A stretch of DNA of 6,619 bases from Betaproteobacteria bacterium (GTDB lineage Bacteria > Pseudomonadota > Gammaproteobacteria > Burkholderiales > Rhodocyclaceae), in contig BNUB01000103.1 of NCBI GenBank assembly GCA_025997045.1, positions 1-6,619 of the forward strand, in the 5' to 3' direction. Under the pieces are notes generated by a model, which saw nothing but the letters and a program-made list of their open reading frames with translations, did not search any database and was not told where the DNA came from. A program made the position numbers and the translations under genes. Positions 1 through 5,817 of this stretch are shown here, piece by piece (position 1 is the first letter of the stretch; each line of letters begins with the position of its first letter).

Positions 1-76
1 AACTCAATCCAAGGTTCAACCCGCGCTGAATCTCGTTGCGTTCGCCTGTCACCATGTGTTCGTAGGTTTTTTTCAT
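1..76 (-). CDS. IS30-family transposase, N-terminal fragment (runs off left edge)
   Basis: The reading frame starts at an ATG on the minus strand at 76 and runs open to base 1, giving 25 residues that begin MKKTYEHMVTGERNEIQRG and continue LNLGLS. IS30-family DDE transposases characteristically begin with a short helix-turn-helix of the form YxxLtxeERyeIqrLlnxGlS, and this fragment matches that layout. The family cuts and joins the element ends during transposition. The catalytic DDE domain would lie to the left of the window, so whether the transposase is intact cannot be judged. The start is placed at the first ATG of the conserved N-terminus; no clear Shine-Dalgarno is visible. Recognition rests on a short motif, but the AT-rich terminal-repeat-like sequence just upstream supports it. 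Confidence 0.75.
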   Translation of the reverse strand, partial: MKKTYEHMVTGERNEIQRGLNLGLS

Positions 77-128
77 CCAGCACCCTACCAGATTTGGGGG
101 TGTTGCACTTCATTATGGAGTCCGCCCT
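1..128 (-). mobile_element. Right-hand end of an IS30-family insertion sequence (partial)
   Basis: The bases between the transposase start (76) and about 128 read, outward, as GGTGTTGCACTTCATTATGG then AGTCCGCCC. The GTGTTGCACTTC core is typical of the terminal inverted repeats of IS30-like elements, with the transposase beginning a few dozen bases inside. The sequence to the right of about 128 changes abruptly to an AT-rich coding frame, so the element boundary is put near 125-130. The other end, its inverted repeat and the target duplication are outside the window, so the exact boundary is inferred. Confidence 0.6.
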
Positions 129-415
129 GTCAAAACAAAGATAAAAATCGGCATTAGCCACCACTTCCATCTTGATTTATTATATCTAAATATAGAATAA
201 TAAAATAGCATCACCGAGCAAAATACCCCGACAAATTCCCACCACCATGGCAAAGCACAGCACAAGGACACAAGGCCATAAAAGACCTCATCGCAAATCA
301 CATCGTTTATCTCCCACGTTTTGTTCTGCCAATAGTTAACTACAACTGCAATCTGCAGCGCAATCAAGATTGCAGCGCACACAAGCCCCGTAAATCGCCC
401 GACTGTTTTTAGCAT
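113..415 (-). CDS. Small hydrophobic membrane protein, 3' end replaced by an IS
   Basis: I do not recognise this 100-residue protein. It has about three hydrophobic segments: residues 6-27 (GLVCAAILIALQIAVVV core), roughly 44-77 (rich in W, F, Y and C), and 84-95 (KWWLMPIFIFVL), separated by short polar loops. It is probably an inner-membrane protein. The ATG at 415 follows a weak purine-rich stretch (AGAAGAGATGATAT). Base composition is clearly more AT-rich than the flanking genes, suggesting acquired DNA. The last codons (GGG CGG ACT CCA TAA) lie within the IS end, so the native C-terminus has been lost and the stop is provided by the element. It sits 43 bases downstream of the toxin gene on the same strand and might once have been cotranscribed. 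It may no longer be functional. Confidence 0.45.
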   Translation of the reverse strand: MLKTVGRFTGLVCAAILIALQIAVVVNYWQNKTWEINDVICDEVFYGLVSLCCALPWWWEFVGVFCSVMLFYYSIFRYNKSRWKWWLMPIFIFVLTGRTP

Positions 416-458
416 ATATCATCTCTTCTGTCGTTATCTCATCTTGGCGCAGTGAGTA

Positions 459-855
459 TTAAAAACTTACAGTGCGCAGATGGTCGCTGGCCGCAGTATC
501 CAGACGGGTATCGTTTGTCCACAACTCTTCGCACCCGGCTTCAATCGCAGCCGCCAGATGCAGGGCATCCGGGGTTTTCAGACCGTGGCGTGCGCGAAGT
601 TCGGTGGCGCGACTGAATACGCTACCCGGACAACCAACAATGGTCAGATCAGATGCACCAAAGAAAAGCTCGAATTGTTTCAGCCGAGCCGTGTCGGCAT
701 GGCGCAAGGGATTGACCAGACATTCAAGACGGGTAAGGTCTGAGACCACGATGCGCGTGCCAGCCTCATTGACCCGTTCGTCAATGCGCGTAAAAAAAAA
801 GCGGATGGCGCTCAATATAGTAAATGACGACGCAGCTATCGAGATAGAGACGCAT
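459..855 (-). pseudogene. vapC: VapC-type PIN-domain toxin, frameshifted at an A9/T9 run
   Basis: VapC toxins are PIN-domain ribonucleases that cut tRNA or other RNAs and are held inactive by a partner antitoxin. From the ATG at 855 the frame reads MRLYLDSCVVIYYIERHP and then hits a run of nine T, after which it terminates at 781-783 (24 residues). The rest of the domain continues in the next frame to the TAA at 459-461. With eight T the two join into one 131-residue protein, a normal VapC length. It would carry the PIN acidic residues D6, E44 (SDLTRLECLVNP), D96 (TPDALHLAAA) and D115 (TND). The start overlaps the antitoxin stop by one base (TGATG), the usual translational coupling. A TTG at 815 could start only the second part, which lacks D6 and so should be inactive. 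The shift may be a sequencing error, a true knockout, or a slippage site. Confidence 0.8.
792..800. other. Nine-base A/T homopolymer at the toxin frameshift
   Basis: There are nine consecutive A on the plus strand, which is T9 on the coding strand of the PIN toxin. It is exactly where the two halves of the toxin change frame. Runs of nine or more A or T are known sites of RNA-polymerase slippage and of replication slippage in bacteria, and also a common place for assembly errors. Losing one base restores the full toxin. Confidence 0.85.
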
Positions 856-1100
856 CAGTCATCTCCCCACGCATTACGCTCTTCAGCAATCTGCGCGTCG
901 ATTTCTTCGCGGCTGCGGCCACTGGGTTCCTGTTGCTTGAGCCATGCGGAAAATTCGCGCAAGGCCATGCCAGCTTGGGTATCTGGCAGCGTTTTCTCCA
1001 AAACGATGATTTCCGCGCCCCCAGCCGGAAAATCATCTGGAAGGGTAACTTCGACGCGATGGTTGGCGGGAATGTATGTATCAAATCTGAAAGCGTGCAC
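855..1100 (-). CDS. Antitoxin of the VapC-type toxin-antitoxin pair
   Basis: This small acidic protein (81 residues from the chosen start) is directly upstream of the PIN toxin and overlaps it by one base. That is the standard arrangement for a type II antitoxin, which binds its toxin and usually autoregulates the operon. The N-terminal half (HAFRFDTYIPANHRVEVTLP) is predicted beta-rich, loosely like AbrB/VapB-type or Phd-like DNA-binding ends. The C-terminal half (EFSAWLKQQEP then REEIDAQIAEERNAWGDD) is a charged helix ending in acidic residues, as expected for the toxin-binding tail. I cannot assign a named antitoxin family. The start is set at GTG 1100 because AGGAG (1108-1112) lies 7 bases upstream. 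The ATG at 1106 is only one base from that site and would be poorly used. The gap to nudL is 87 bases, enough for its own promoter, though no convincing box is seen. Confidence 0.75.
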   Translation of the reverse strand: MHAFRFDTYIPANHRVEVTLPDDFPAGGAEIIVLEKTLPDTQAGMALREFSAWLKQQEPSGRSREEIDAQIAEERNAWGDD

Positions 1101-1187
1101 TGCCATTCTCCTTTCATGTCCATGACGGTCAGGGTACAAAAAGCCAAGTCGTGCAAGCGTAGCACCAATGCACCAGGTTAGCCGCTG

Positions 1188-1796
1188 TCAGGTGACGCTC
1201 TCGCCCAACACCCGATACAACTCCATCAACATCCCCGCCGTTGCCCCCCAGATGAAATAATCTCCGTAAGGCATGGCGTGGAAGTGGCGGGATTCGCCAT
1301 TGATCTGGATGCCATGGCGCTGGTGATTGGCGGGGTCGAGAAAATGGGTGAGTGGCACCTCGAACACTTCGGCGACTTCAAAGCGGTCGATTTCCAGCGC
1401 GGTCAGATCGAGCGGCGGCGAGATCAGGCCGACGACCGGCGTGATCCGGAAGCCGGTGCCGGTGAAATAATCTGCCAGACGCCCGATTAATTCGATATGC
1501 CCGGCCTCCAGGCCGATTTCTTCCTGCGTCTCGCGCAAGGCGGTGGCTTCAACGGAAGTGTCCCCGTCCTCGGCGCCGCCGCCGGGAAAGCTGATCTGGC
1601 CGGGGTGGTGGTGCAGGTGATCGGTACGGCGGGTAAGCAGCACCGTTGGGCCGTCTGCGCGTAACACCAGTGGCACCAGCACCGCAGCCAGTCTGCGGGG
1701 GGTGTCGTCGTGCGCCAGGGCCGGCCAGTCGCCGCTGATGCGTGCGCCTGTGTCGGGTGCGGCCAAACGTTCACGCAGGCGGGTGATGATATTCAT
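1188..1796 (-). CDS. nudL: Nudix hydrolase, CoA pyrophosphatase family (NudL-like)
   Basis: The 202-residue product matches the NudL/YeaB group of Nudix hydrolases, which cleave the pyrophosphate of coenzyme A and CoA esters to 4'-phosphopantetheine and 3',5'-ADP in a Mg2+ or Mn2+ dependent reaction. The Nudix box lies at residues 74-96 with R88-E89 and E92-E93 of RETQEEIGL clearly present. The first Glu of the general Nudix consensus is T80 here, a position that also varies in the Escherichia coli NudL group. The family-specific segment just before it, LLTRRTDHLHHHPGQISFPG (residues 53-72), supports CoA specificity. The chosen start is the ATG at 1796. A TTG one codon earlier is possible, and neither has a good Shine-Dalgarno. 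The gene follows icd on the same strand after 66 bases that contain a strong hairpin, so it may be read through from icd or from a weak promoter of its own. Confidence 0.88.
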   Translation of the reverse strand: MNIITRLRERLAAPDTGARISGDWPALAHDDTPRRLAAVLVPLVLRADGPTVLLTRRTDHLHHHPGQISFPGGGAEDGDTSVEATALRETQEEIGLEAGHIELIGRLADYFTGTGFRITPVVGLISPPLDLTALEIDRFEVAEVFEVPLTHFLDPANHQRHGIQINGESRHFHAMPYGDYFIWGATAGMLMELYRVLGESVT

Positions 1797-1807
1797 CAAG
1801 CGTTATT

Positions 1808-1838
1808 CGTGGGGGCGGGCTTGAAACCCGCCCCCACG
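1808..1838. repeat. REP-like GC-rich hairpin between icd and nudL
   Basis: A perfect 12-base inverted repeat, CGTGGGGGCGGG at 1808-1819 pairing with 1827-1838, encloses a 7-base loop (CTTGAAA). No T-run follows in either direction, so it is not a standard intrinsic terminator. Its GGGGCGG core is shared with the palindrome at 4241-4262, suggesting two copies of a dispersed intergenic repeat. In the transcript it would sit 11 bases before the nudL start, where it could stabilise icd mRNA or damp nudL translation. Confidence 0.75.
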
Positions 1839-1862
1839 CCGAAATGCACGCGACCTTGTGAA

Positions 1863-4097
1863 TTACGCCAGCATCGCCAGCGCCGCATTAAACGTCGCGC
1901 TCGGACGCATGACCGCTGTGCACTTCTGCTCATCGACGTGGTAGTAGCCGCCCAGATCGGCGGGTTTGCCCTGTACCGACTTGAACTCGGCGATGATGTT
2001 GTTCTCTTTCCCGGCGAGTTGCCGGGCAAACGGGGCGAACTTCGCCGCCAGCTCGGCGTCCTCGCTTTGGGCGGCGAGCGCCTGCGCCCAGTACAGCGTG
2101 AGGTAGAACTGGCTGCCACGGTTGTCGAGTTCACCAGTGCGGCGCGAGGGCGATTTGTCCTCGTCGAGCAGCTTGCCGGTGGCTTCGTCCAGGGTTTTGG
2201 CGAGGAGCTTGGCGCGGGCGTTGCCGGTCTTGATCCCCAGGTCTTCGAGCGACACCGCCAGCGCGAGGAATTCGCCGAGTGAATCCCAACGCAGGTGGTT
2301 TTCTTCGACAAGCTGCTGCACGTGCTTGGGCGCAGAGCCGCCAGCGCCGGTTTCGTACATGCCGCCGCCTGCCATCAGCGGCACGATGGAGAGCATCTTG
2401 GCGCTGGTGCCCAACTCCATGATCGGGAACAGGTCGGTGAGGTAGTCGCGCAGGATGTTGCCGGTGACGGCGATGGTGTCGACGCCGCGAATGACGCGCT
2501 CCAGCGTGAAGCGCATCGCCCGCACCTGCGACTTGATTTGAATGTCGAGCCCGGTGGTGTCGTGATCCTTGAGGTAAGTCTTCACCTTCTTGATCAGCTC
2601 GGCTTCGTGGGGGCGGAAGGCGTCGAGCCAGAATACCGCCGTCATGCCTGAATTGCGCGCACGGGTGACGGCGAGCTTGACCCAGTCACGGATCGGCGCA
2701 TCTTTCACCTGACACATGCGCCAGATGTCGCCCTCTTCCACGTTTTGCGACAGCAGCACTTCGCCGGTGGCGAGGTCGGTGATGTTGGCGATGCCGTCCT
2801 CAGCGATCTCAAAGGTCTTGTCGTGCGAGCCGTATTCTTCCGCCTTCTGCGCCATCAGGCCGACATTGGGCACCGAGCCCATGGTGCGCGGGTTGAAATT
2901 ACCGTTGGTTTTGCAGAAGTTGATCATTTCCTGGTAGATACGGGCGAAGGTCGATTCCGGCATCACCGCTTTCACGTCGCGCTGCTTGCCATCCGCCCCC
3001 CACATCTTGCCGCCGTTGCGAATCATCGCCGGCATCGAGGCGTCGACGATCACGTCGTTGGGCGAATGGAAATTGCTGATGCCCTTGGCCGAATCCACCA
3101 TCGCCAGATCGGGGCGCAGCTCATGGCAGGCGTGCAGGTCGCGGATAACCTCGTCGCGCTGCGATTCAGGCAAGGTTTCAATCTTGTCGTAGAGATCAGC
3201 CGTGCCGTTGTTGACGTTGATGCCCAGCTCGCGGAACAGGCGGGCGTGCTTGGCGAAGGCTTCCTTGTAATAGATTCTGACGCAATGGCCGAAGACGATG
3301 GGGTGCGAGACCTTCATCATCGTCGCCTTGACGTGAAGCGAGAACAGGACGCCGGAATCGCGTGCGTCGTCCATCTCGGCCTCGTAGAACTCACACAAGG
3401 CTTTCTTGCTCATGAACATGGAATCAATGATTTCGCCTTCGAGCAGCGCCACCTTGGGCTTGAGCACGATGGACTTGCCGCTTTTGGTGAGCAGCTCCAT
3501 CTTGACGTCGCGGGCGCGGTCGAGGGTCAGCGATTTTTCGCCGTGGAAGAAGTCGCCGCTGCGCATGAACGAAGCATGGGTGCGGGAAGCCTGTTTCCAT
3601 GTGCCCATCGAATGCGGATGCTTGCGTGCGTAGTTCTTCACCGACAGCGGCGCCCGGCGGTCGGAGTTGCCTTCGCGCAGCACCGGATTGACCGCCGAGC
3701 CCAGACAGCGGGCATAGCGGGCCAGGAGCGCCTTTTCTTCGTCGGTTTTGGGATTTTCCGGGTAGTCGGGAATCTTGTAGCCCTGGCTCTGCAATTCACG
3801 AACCGCCGTCACCAGTTGCGGCACCGAGGCGCTGATATTGGGCAGCTTGATGATGTTGGTGTCGGGTTCCTGGGTGAGTTGGGCGAGATCGGCCAGGGTA
3901 TCCGGCACTTTCTGCGCCGCAGTGAGCGCCTCCGGGAACTCGGAGAGAATGCGGCGGGCGAGCGAAATATCGGCATCGACAACCTCGATACCCGCCTGCG
4001 CGGTAAAGGCCCGCACCACCGGCAGCAGTGCGGCAGTCGCCAGCATCGGGGCTTCGTCGGTGATGGTGTAATGGATGGTTGGCTGTTTGGTCGGCAT
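1863..4097 (-). CDS. icd: Monomeric NADP-dependent isocitrate dehydrogenase
   Basis: This 744-residue protein has the length and sequence of the monomeric isocitrate dehydrogenase family (EC 1.1.1.42). These cytoplasmic enzymes oxidise and decarboxylate isocitrate to 2-oxoglutarate with NADP+ in the TCA cycle. They are unrelated in length to the ~45 kDa subunit of the dimeric enzyme. Conserved stretches include [16 protein letters not shown] (133-148), [12 protein letters not shown] (255-266), [16 protein letters not shown] (351-366), [12 protein letters not shown] (547-558) and [16 protein letters not shown] (580-595). By comparison with the Azotobacter vinelandii enzyme, as I remember its numbering, S134, K257, D352, R550, D551 and D555 would bind isocitrate and metal, and H592, R603 and R652 would bind NADP. 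The start is the ATG at 4097, where [11 protein letters not shown] begins the conserved fold and GGAG lies about 10 bases upstream. A longer in-frame extension to 4187 crosses the promoter and is rejected. The gene appears intact. Confidence 0.97.
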   Translation of the reverse strand: MPTKQPTIHYTITDEAPMLATAALLPVVRAFTAQAGIEVVDADISLARRILSEFPEALTAAQKVPDTLADLAQLTQEPDTNIIKLPNISASVPQLVTAVRELQSQGYKIPDYPENPKTDEEKALLARYARCLGSAVNPVLREGNSDRRAPLSVKNYARKHPHSMGTWKQASRTHASFMRSGDFFHGEKSLTLDRARDVKMELLTKSGKSIVLKPKVALLEGEIIDSMFMSKKALCEFYEAEMDDARDSGVLFSLHVKATMMKVSHPIVFGHCVRIYYKEAFAKHARLFRELGINVNNGTADLYDKIETLPESQRDEVIRDLHACHELRPDLAMVDSAKGISNFHSPNDVIVDASMPAMIRNGGKMWGADGKQRDVKAVMPESTFARIYQEMINFCKTNGNFNPRTMGSVPNVGLMAQKAEEYGSHDKTFEIAEDGIANITDLATGEVLLSQNVEEGDIWRMCQVKDAPIRDWVKLAVTRARNSGMTAVFWLDAFRPHEAELIKKVKTYLKDHDTTGLDIQIKSQVRAMRFTLERVIRGVDTIAVTGNILRDYLTDLFPIMELGTSAKMLSIVPLMAGGGMYETGAGGSAPKHVQQLVEENHLRWDSLGEFLALAVSLEDLGIKTGNARAKLLAKTLDEATGKLLDEDKSPSRRTGELDNRGSQFYLTLYWAQALAAQSEDAELAAKFAPFARQLAGKENNIIAEFKSVQGKPADLGGYYHVDEQKCTAVMRPSATFNAALAMLA

Positions 4098-4151
4098 GTC
4101 AGGGTGTCTCCGTTTATGTAAATGTGGTGGGACTTGAAACCGAAACGCAGA

Positions 4152-4180
4152 ATTATACTCCGGTGCCCCAATGACCGAAG
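4152..4180 (-). promoter_or_regulatory. Probable icd promoter
   Basis: On the minus strand a perfect sigma70 -10 box TATAAT lies at 4157-4152. With a 17-base spacer the -35 position is CTTCGG (4180-4175), a weak match. A start site near 4145 would leave a leader of about 48 bases before the icd ATG, containing the GGAG ribosome-binding site. The weak -35 suggests dependence on an activator or modest expression, which is inference. Confidence 0.5.
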
Positions 4181-4240
4181 CGGGCACAGGAAAAGAACCA
4201 GGGCAATCGCACGAATTTTCCTGTCATAGCGTGGATACAA

Positions 4241-4262
4241 GGGGCGGTTCGCGAACCGCCCC
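4241..4262. repeat. Perfect 22-base GC-rich palindrome
   Basis: The 11-base half GGGGCGGTTCG (4241-4251) is followed immediately by its reverse complement (4252-4262). As a hairpin it would form GGGGCGGTT paired with AACCGCCCC around CGCG. It lies upstream of the icd promoter in a non-coding gap and shares the GGGGCGG core with the hairpin at 1808-1838. It looks like a dispersed REP-type repeat, not an operator, because it sits about 60 bases beyond the -35. Confidence 0.8.
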
Positions 4263-4273
4263 TACCGCCTGTT

Positions 4274-4325
4274 GGGAGCGACGGCGTCCTCGCCGTCGCA
4301 CGATGGCGAGGACGCCATCGCTCCC
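4274..4325. repeat. Twin-hairpin (BIME-like) inverted repeat
   Basis: Two halves, 4274-4299 and 4302-4325, are near-perfect reverse complements over 24 bases with two differences. Each half is itself a hairpin. The left has a 9-base stem GCGACGGCG (4278-4286) closing on CGCCGTCGC with loop TCCT. The right has an 8-base stem CGATGGCG (4301-4308) closing on CGCCATCG with loop AGGA. The two loops are complementary. The element can therefore fold as two small hairpins or one long one. The arrangement resembles paired REP elements (BIMEs) found between bacterial genes; it lies 12 bases beyond the palindrome at 4241. Confidence 0.8.
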
Positions 4326-4337
4326 GGAAAGTGGCCC

Positions 4338-4984
4338 TCAGAACCGATATCCCGCCTTCACATTTCCCGTCACCCCTTCGCGTTTGCCTGCGTAGCCTTG
4401 GATGCCGACATCCAGTGACCAGCCTTTGGTGGCGGGGGTTAGGGTCAGGCCTAGTTCAAGCAGGGCTGGTGTCGCCTATGTGTTGAAACGAAATGCCTAT
4501 AAAGGCATGTGCGCCCGTGGTGAAGCTGGTCGCTGTGAGATTACCGCCCGTAACTGAAATCAGGTTCAGTGTGTTACCCACGGTTGAAAATCCCAGACTG
4601 CTGGCTCCGCCATCCAGATGCAGATTCACGGTGCTGTTGCTGATGTCTGCGTTGCCATTGACGTTTAACAGCGTGCTACTGACTGGAATTCCGTTGGACA
4701 GGAAGAAATTCAGCGTGCCGCTGCTCGCGTCAAGGTTGCCGGTGATGGTGTTGTCTTTCCCGCGCACGCTCAGGCTGGAAGGGTTGAAGGTCACGCCGCC
4801 AGTCGGTTGATGTACTGCCGTAAGCACCGCTAAAGTAAACACCAGGAACAGGAATATTACCTTGGTAAATGTCCTTGGTATCATTCCCGATCACGACCCA
4901 CTCGCGTCCGCCAAAGTTGATCTGCGTGGTGTTGATGTGTGTATTTGCGCTCGCTATCGGGTGGAAAGCAAGATGCCATTGCGA
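4338..4984 (-). pseudogene. Decayed autotransporter (passenger scrap plus last barrel strands)
   Basis: Three pieces of one type V-secreted surface protein survive in different frames. The upstream piece (about 4984-4830) reads INFGGREWVVIGND and later GNIPVPGVYFSGAYGST, passenger-like. The middle piece, open from 4884 to 4456, includes TFNPSSLSVRGKDNTITGNL, then ASSGTLNFFL and STVNLHLDGGASSLGFSTVG. This is the Gly/Ser/Thr/Asn-rich beta-helical sequence that usually precedes an autotransporter barrel. The last piece (4475-4338) encodes 45 residues including LLELGLTLTPATKGWSLDVG and ending VKAGYRF then stop. That is the final barrel strands with the C-terminal Phe recognised by the BAM complex. 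A full barrel needs about 250-300 residues, so most of it has been deleted near 4460-4500. No intact signal peptide with a start codon is found; an ALALVALPAAA stretch just upstream ends in TAA (4985-4987). The 142-residue frame at 4456-4884 could be called a small gene, but its start region is an out-of-frame reading of the passenger. Confidence 0.75.
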
Positions 4985-5106
4985 TTACGCTGCCGCCGGT
5001 AAGGCCACCAGCGCCAGCGCGGGACGCGGCGGGGCCGTCGTGCGATGGCACTGCTCCCTGTTGTCGGGTTAATATCCAGAGCCCTACGCCTCAGTCCGGA
5101 GCAGCC

Positions 5107-5817
5107 ATGAACCGCCCATCGCCCACCGAGTCTGTTTTCGTGCATGGCGCAGCGGGCAAGGTGGAAGTGCTGATCGACGCGCCCGCAGTCATCCACGGCA
5201 TCGCGCTCGTCTGCCACCCGCATCCGCTCTACGGCGGCGCCAATCTCAACAAGGTCGTGCATACCTTGGCGCGCGCCTTCCGCGATCTGGGCTTCGTCGC
5301 CTTGCGGCCCAATTTTCGTGGCGTAGGCAAAAGTGAAGGCGTGCATGACCACGGTGAAGGTGAGAGCGCCGACATGCTCGATGTGCTCGCCTGGGCGCAG
5401 GCGCGCTGGGGCCAGTTGCCGCTTGCGCTGGGAGGGTTTTCCTTTGGCGCTTACATCCAGAGCCGGATCGTCCCCCCCCTCGTCACCGCCAACGCCCCGC
5501 TGCACCAGCTCGTGCTGGTCGGCATGGCAACGGGTTCCGCAGCCGATGGCGCACGTGAATACGCCCCCCCCGCAGTACCCAAACAGCTTCCGACCCTGAT
5601 CATTCATGGCGAGCACGACACCACGGTCGCGCTCGGCAACGTGTTCGACTGGGCACGTTCGCAAGAATTGCCGGTGATCGTGCTGCCCGGTGCTGACCAT
5701 TTTTTCCACGGCAAGCTGCACCTGATCCGCGAACTCATCACGCGCAATGTCGCCCCGCTTTCACCACCAACAGCTAGAAAAGGAGAGACTCATGCAGTTA
5801 TTCACCACGCTCGATAG
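5107..5817 (+). CDS. Alpha/beta hydrolase, COG2945-like
   Basis: The 236-residue protein belongs to the small alpha/beta-hydrolase group that begins with an HPHPLYGG motif (residues 37-44). It continues with LRPNFRGVGKSEG (66-78) and HDHGEGE. The nucleophile elbow GGFSFGA (109-115) places the catalytic Ser at 112. The acid is probably D171 in IHGEHDTTV, and the base H198 in PGADHFFHGKL (194-204). No signal peptide is seen, so it is cytoplasmic. The physiological substrate of this group is not known to me; an esterase or thioesterase activity is plausible. The ATG at 5107 is chosen because GGAG (5098-5101) lies five bases before it and homology starts there; an upstream frame to 4939 overlaps pseudogene DNA. 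The 3' end overlaps the next gene by 26 bases, and the tail after about residue 217 looks unlike the family. Two C8 runs (5472-5479 and 5564-5571) keep the frame. Confidence 0.87.
   Translation: MNRPSPTESVFVHGAAGKVEVLIDAPAVIHGIALVCHPHPLYGGANLNKVVHTLARAFRDLGFVALRPNFRGVGKSEGVHDHGEGESADMLDVLAWAQARWGQLPLALGGFSFGAYIQSRIVPPLVTANAPLHQLVLVGMATGSAADGAREYAPPAVPKQLPTLIIHGEHDTTVALGNVFDWARSQELPVIVLPGADHFFHGKLHLIRELITRNVAPLSPPTARKGETHAVIHHAR

Noticed and set aside
472..1125. Long plus-strand open frame (217 residues) opposite the toxin-antitoxin pair
   Set aside because: It is antisense to two genes with recognisable or contextual support, has Arg/Ser-rich shadow composition, and shows no domain.
1151..1173. 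GTGCA...TGCAC inverted repeat upstream of the antitoxin, as an autoregulatory operator
   Set aside because: The arms are only five bases with a 13-base gap, which is easily chance. No matching -10 and -35 pair places it at a promoter.
1808..1838. Intrinsic terminator of icd
   Set aside because: The stem is strong but no U-tract follows on either strand, and the motif looks like a dispersed repeat.
2745..4121. 458-residue plus-strand open frame opposite icd
   Set aside because: It is a mirror-frame artefact of a GC-rich gene; the His/Arg/Val-rich sequence has no fold, and icd on the other strand is unambiguous.
5061..5089. Possible promoter (TTGTCG ... CTACGC) for the hydrolase-GST unit
   Set aside because: The -10 match is poor and a competing TAATAT at 5069-5074 has no good -35, so no specific call is justified.
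5472..5571. Two C8 runs in the hydrolase as frameshift or phase-variation sites
   Set aside because: The reading frame stays consistent with the family before, between and after both runs, so there is no evidence of a shift.
4954..5721. 255-residue minus-strand open frame opposite the hydrolase
   Set aside because: The plus-strand hydrolase has its catalytic motifs, ribosome-binding site and family match; this frame is its shadow.
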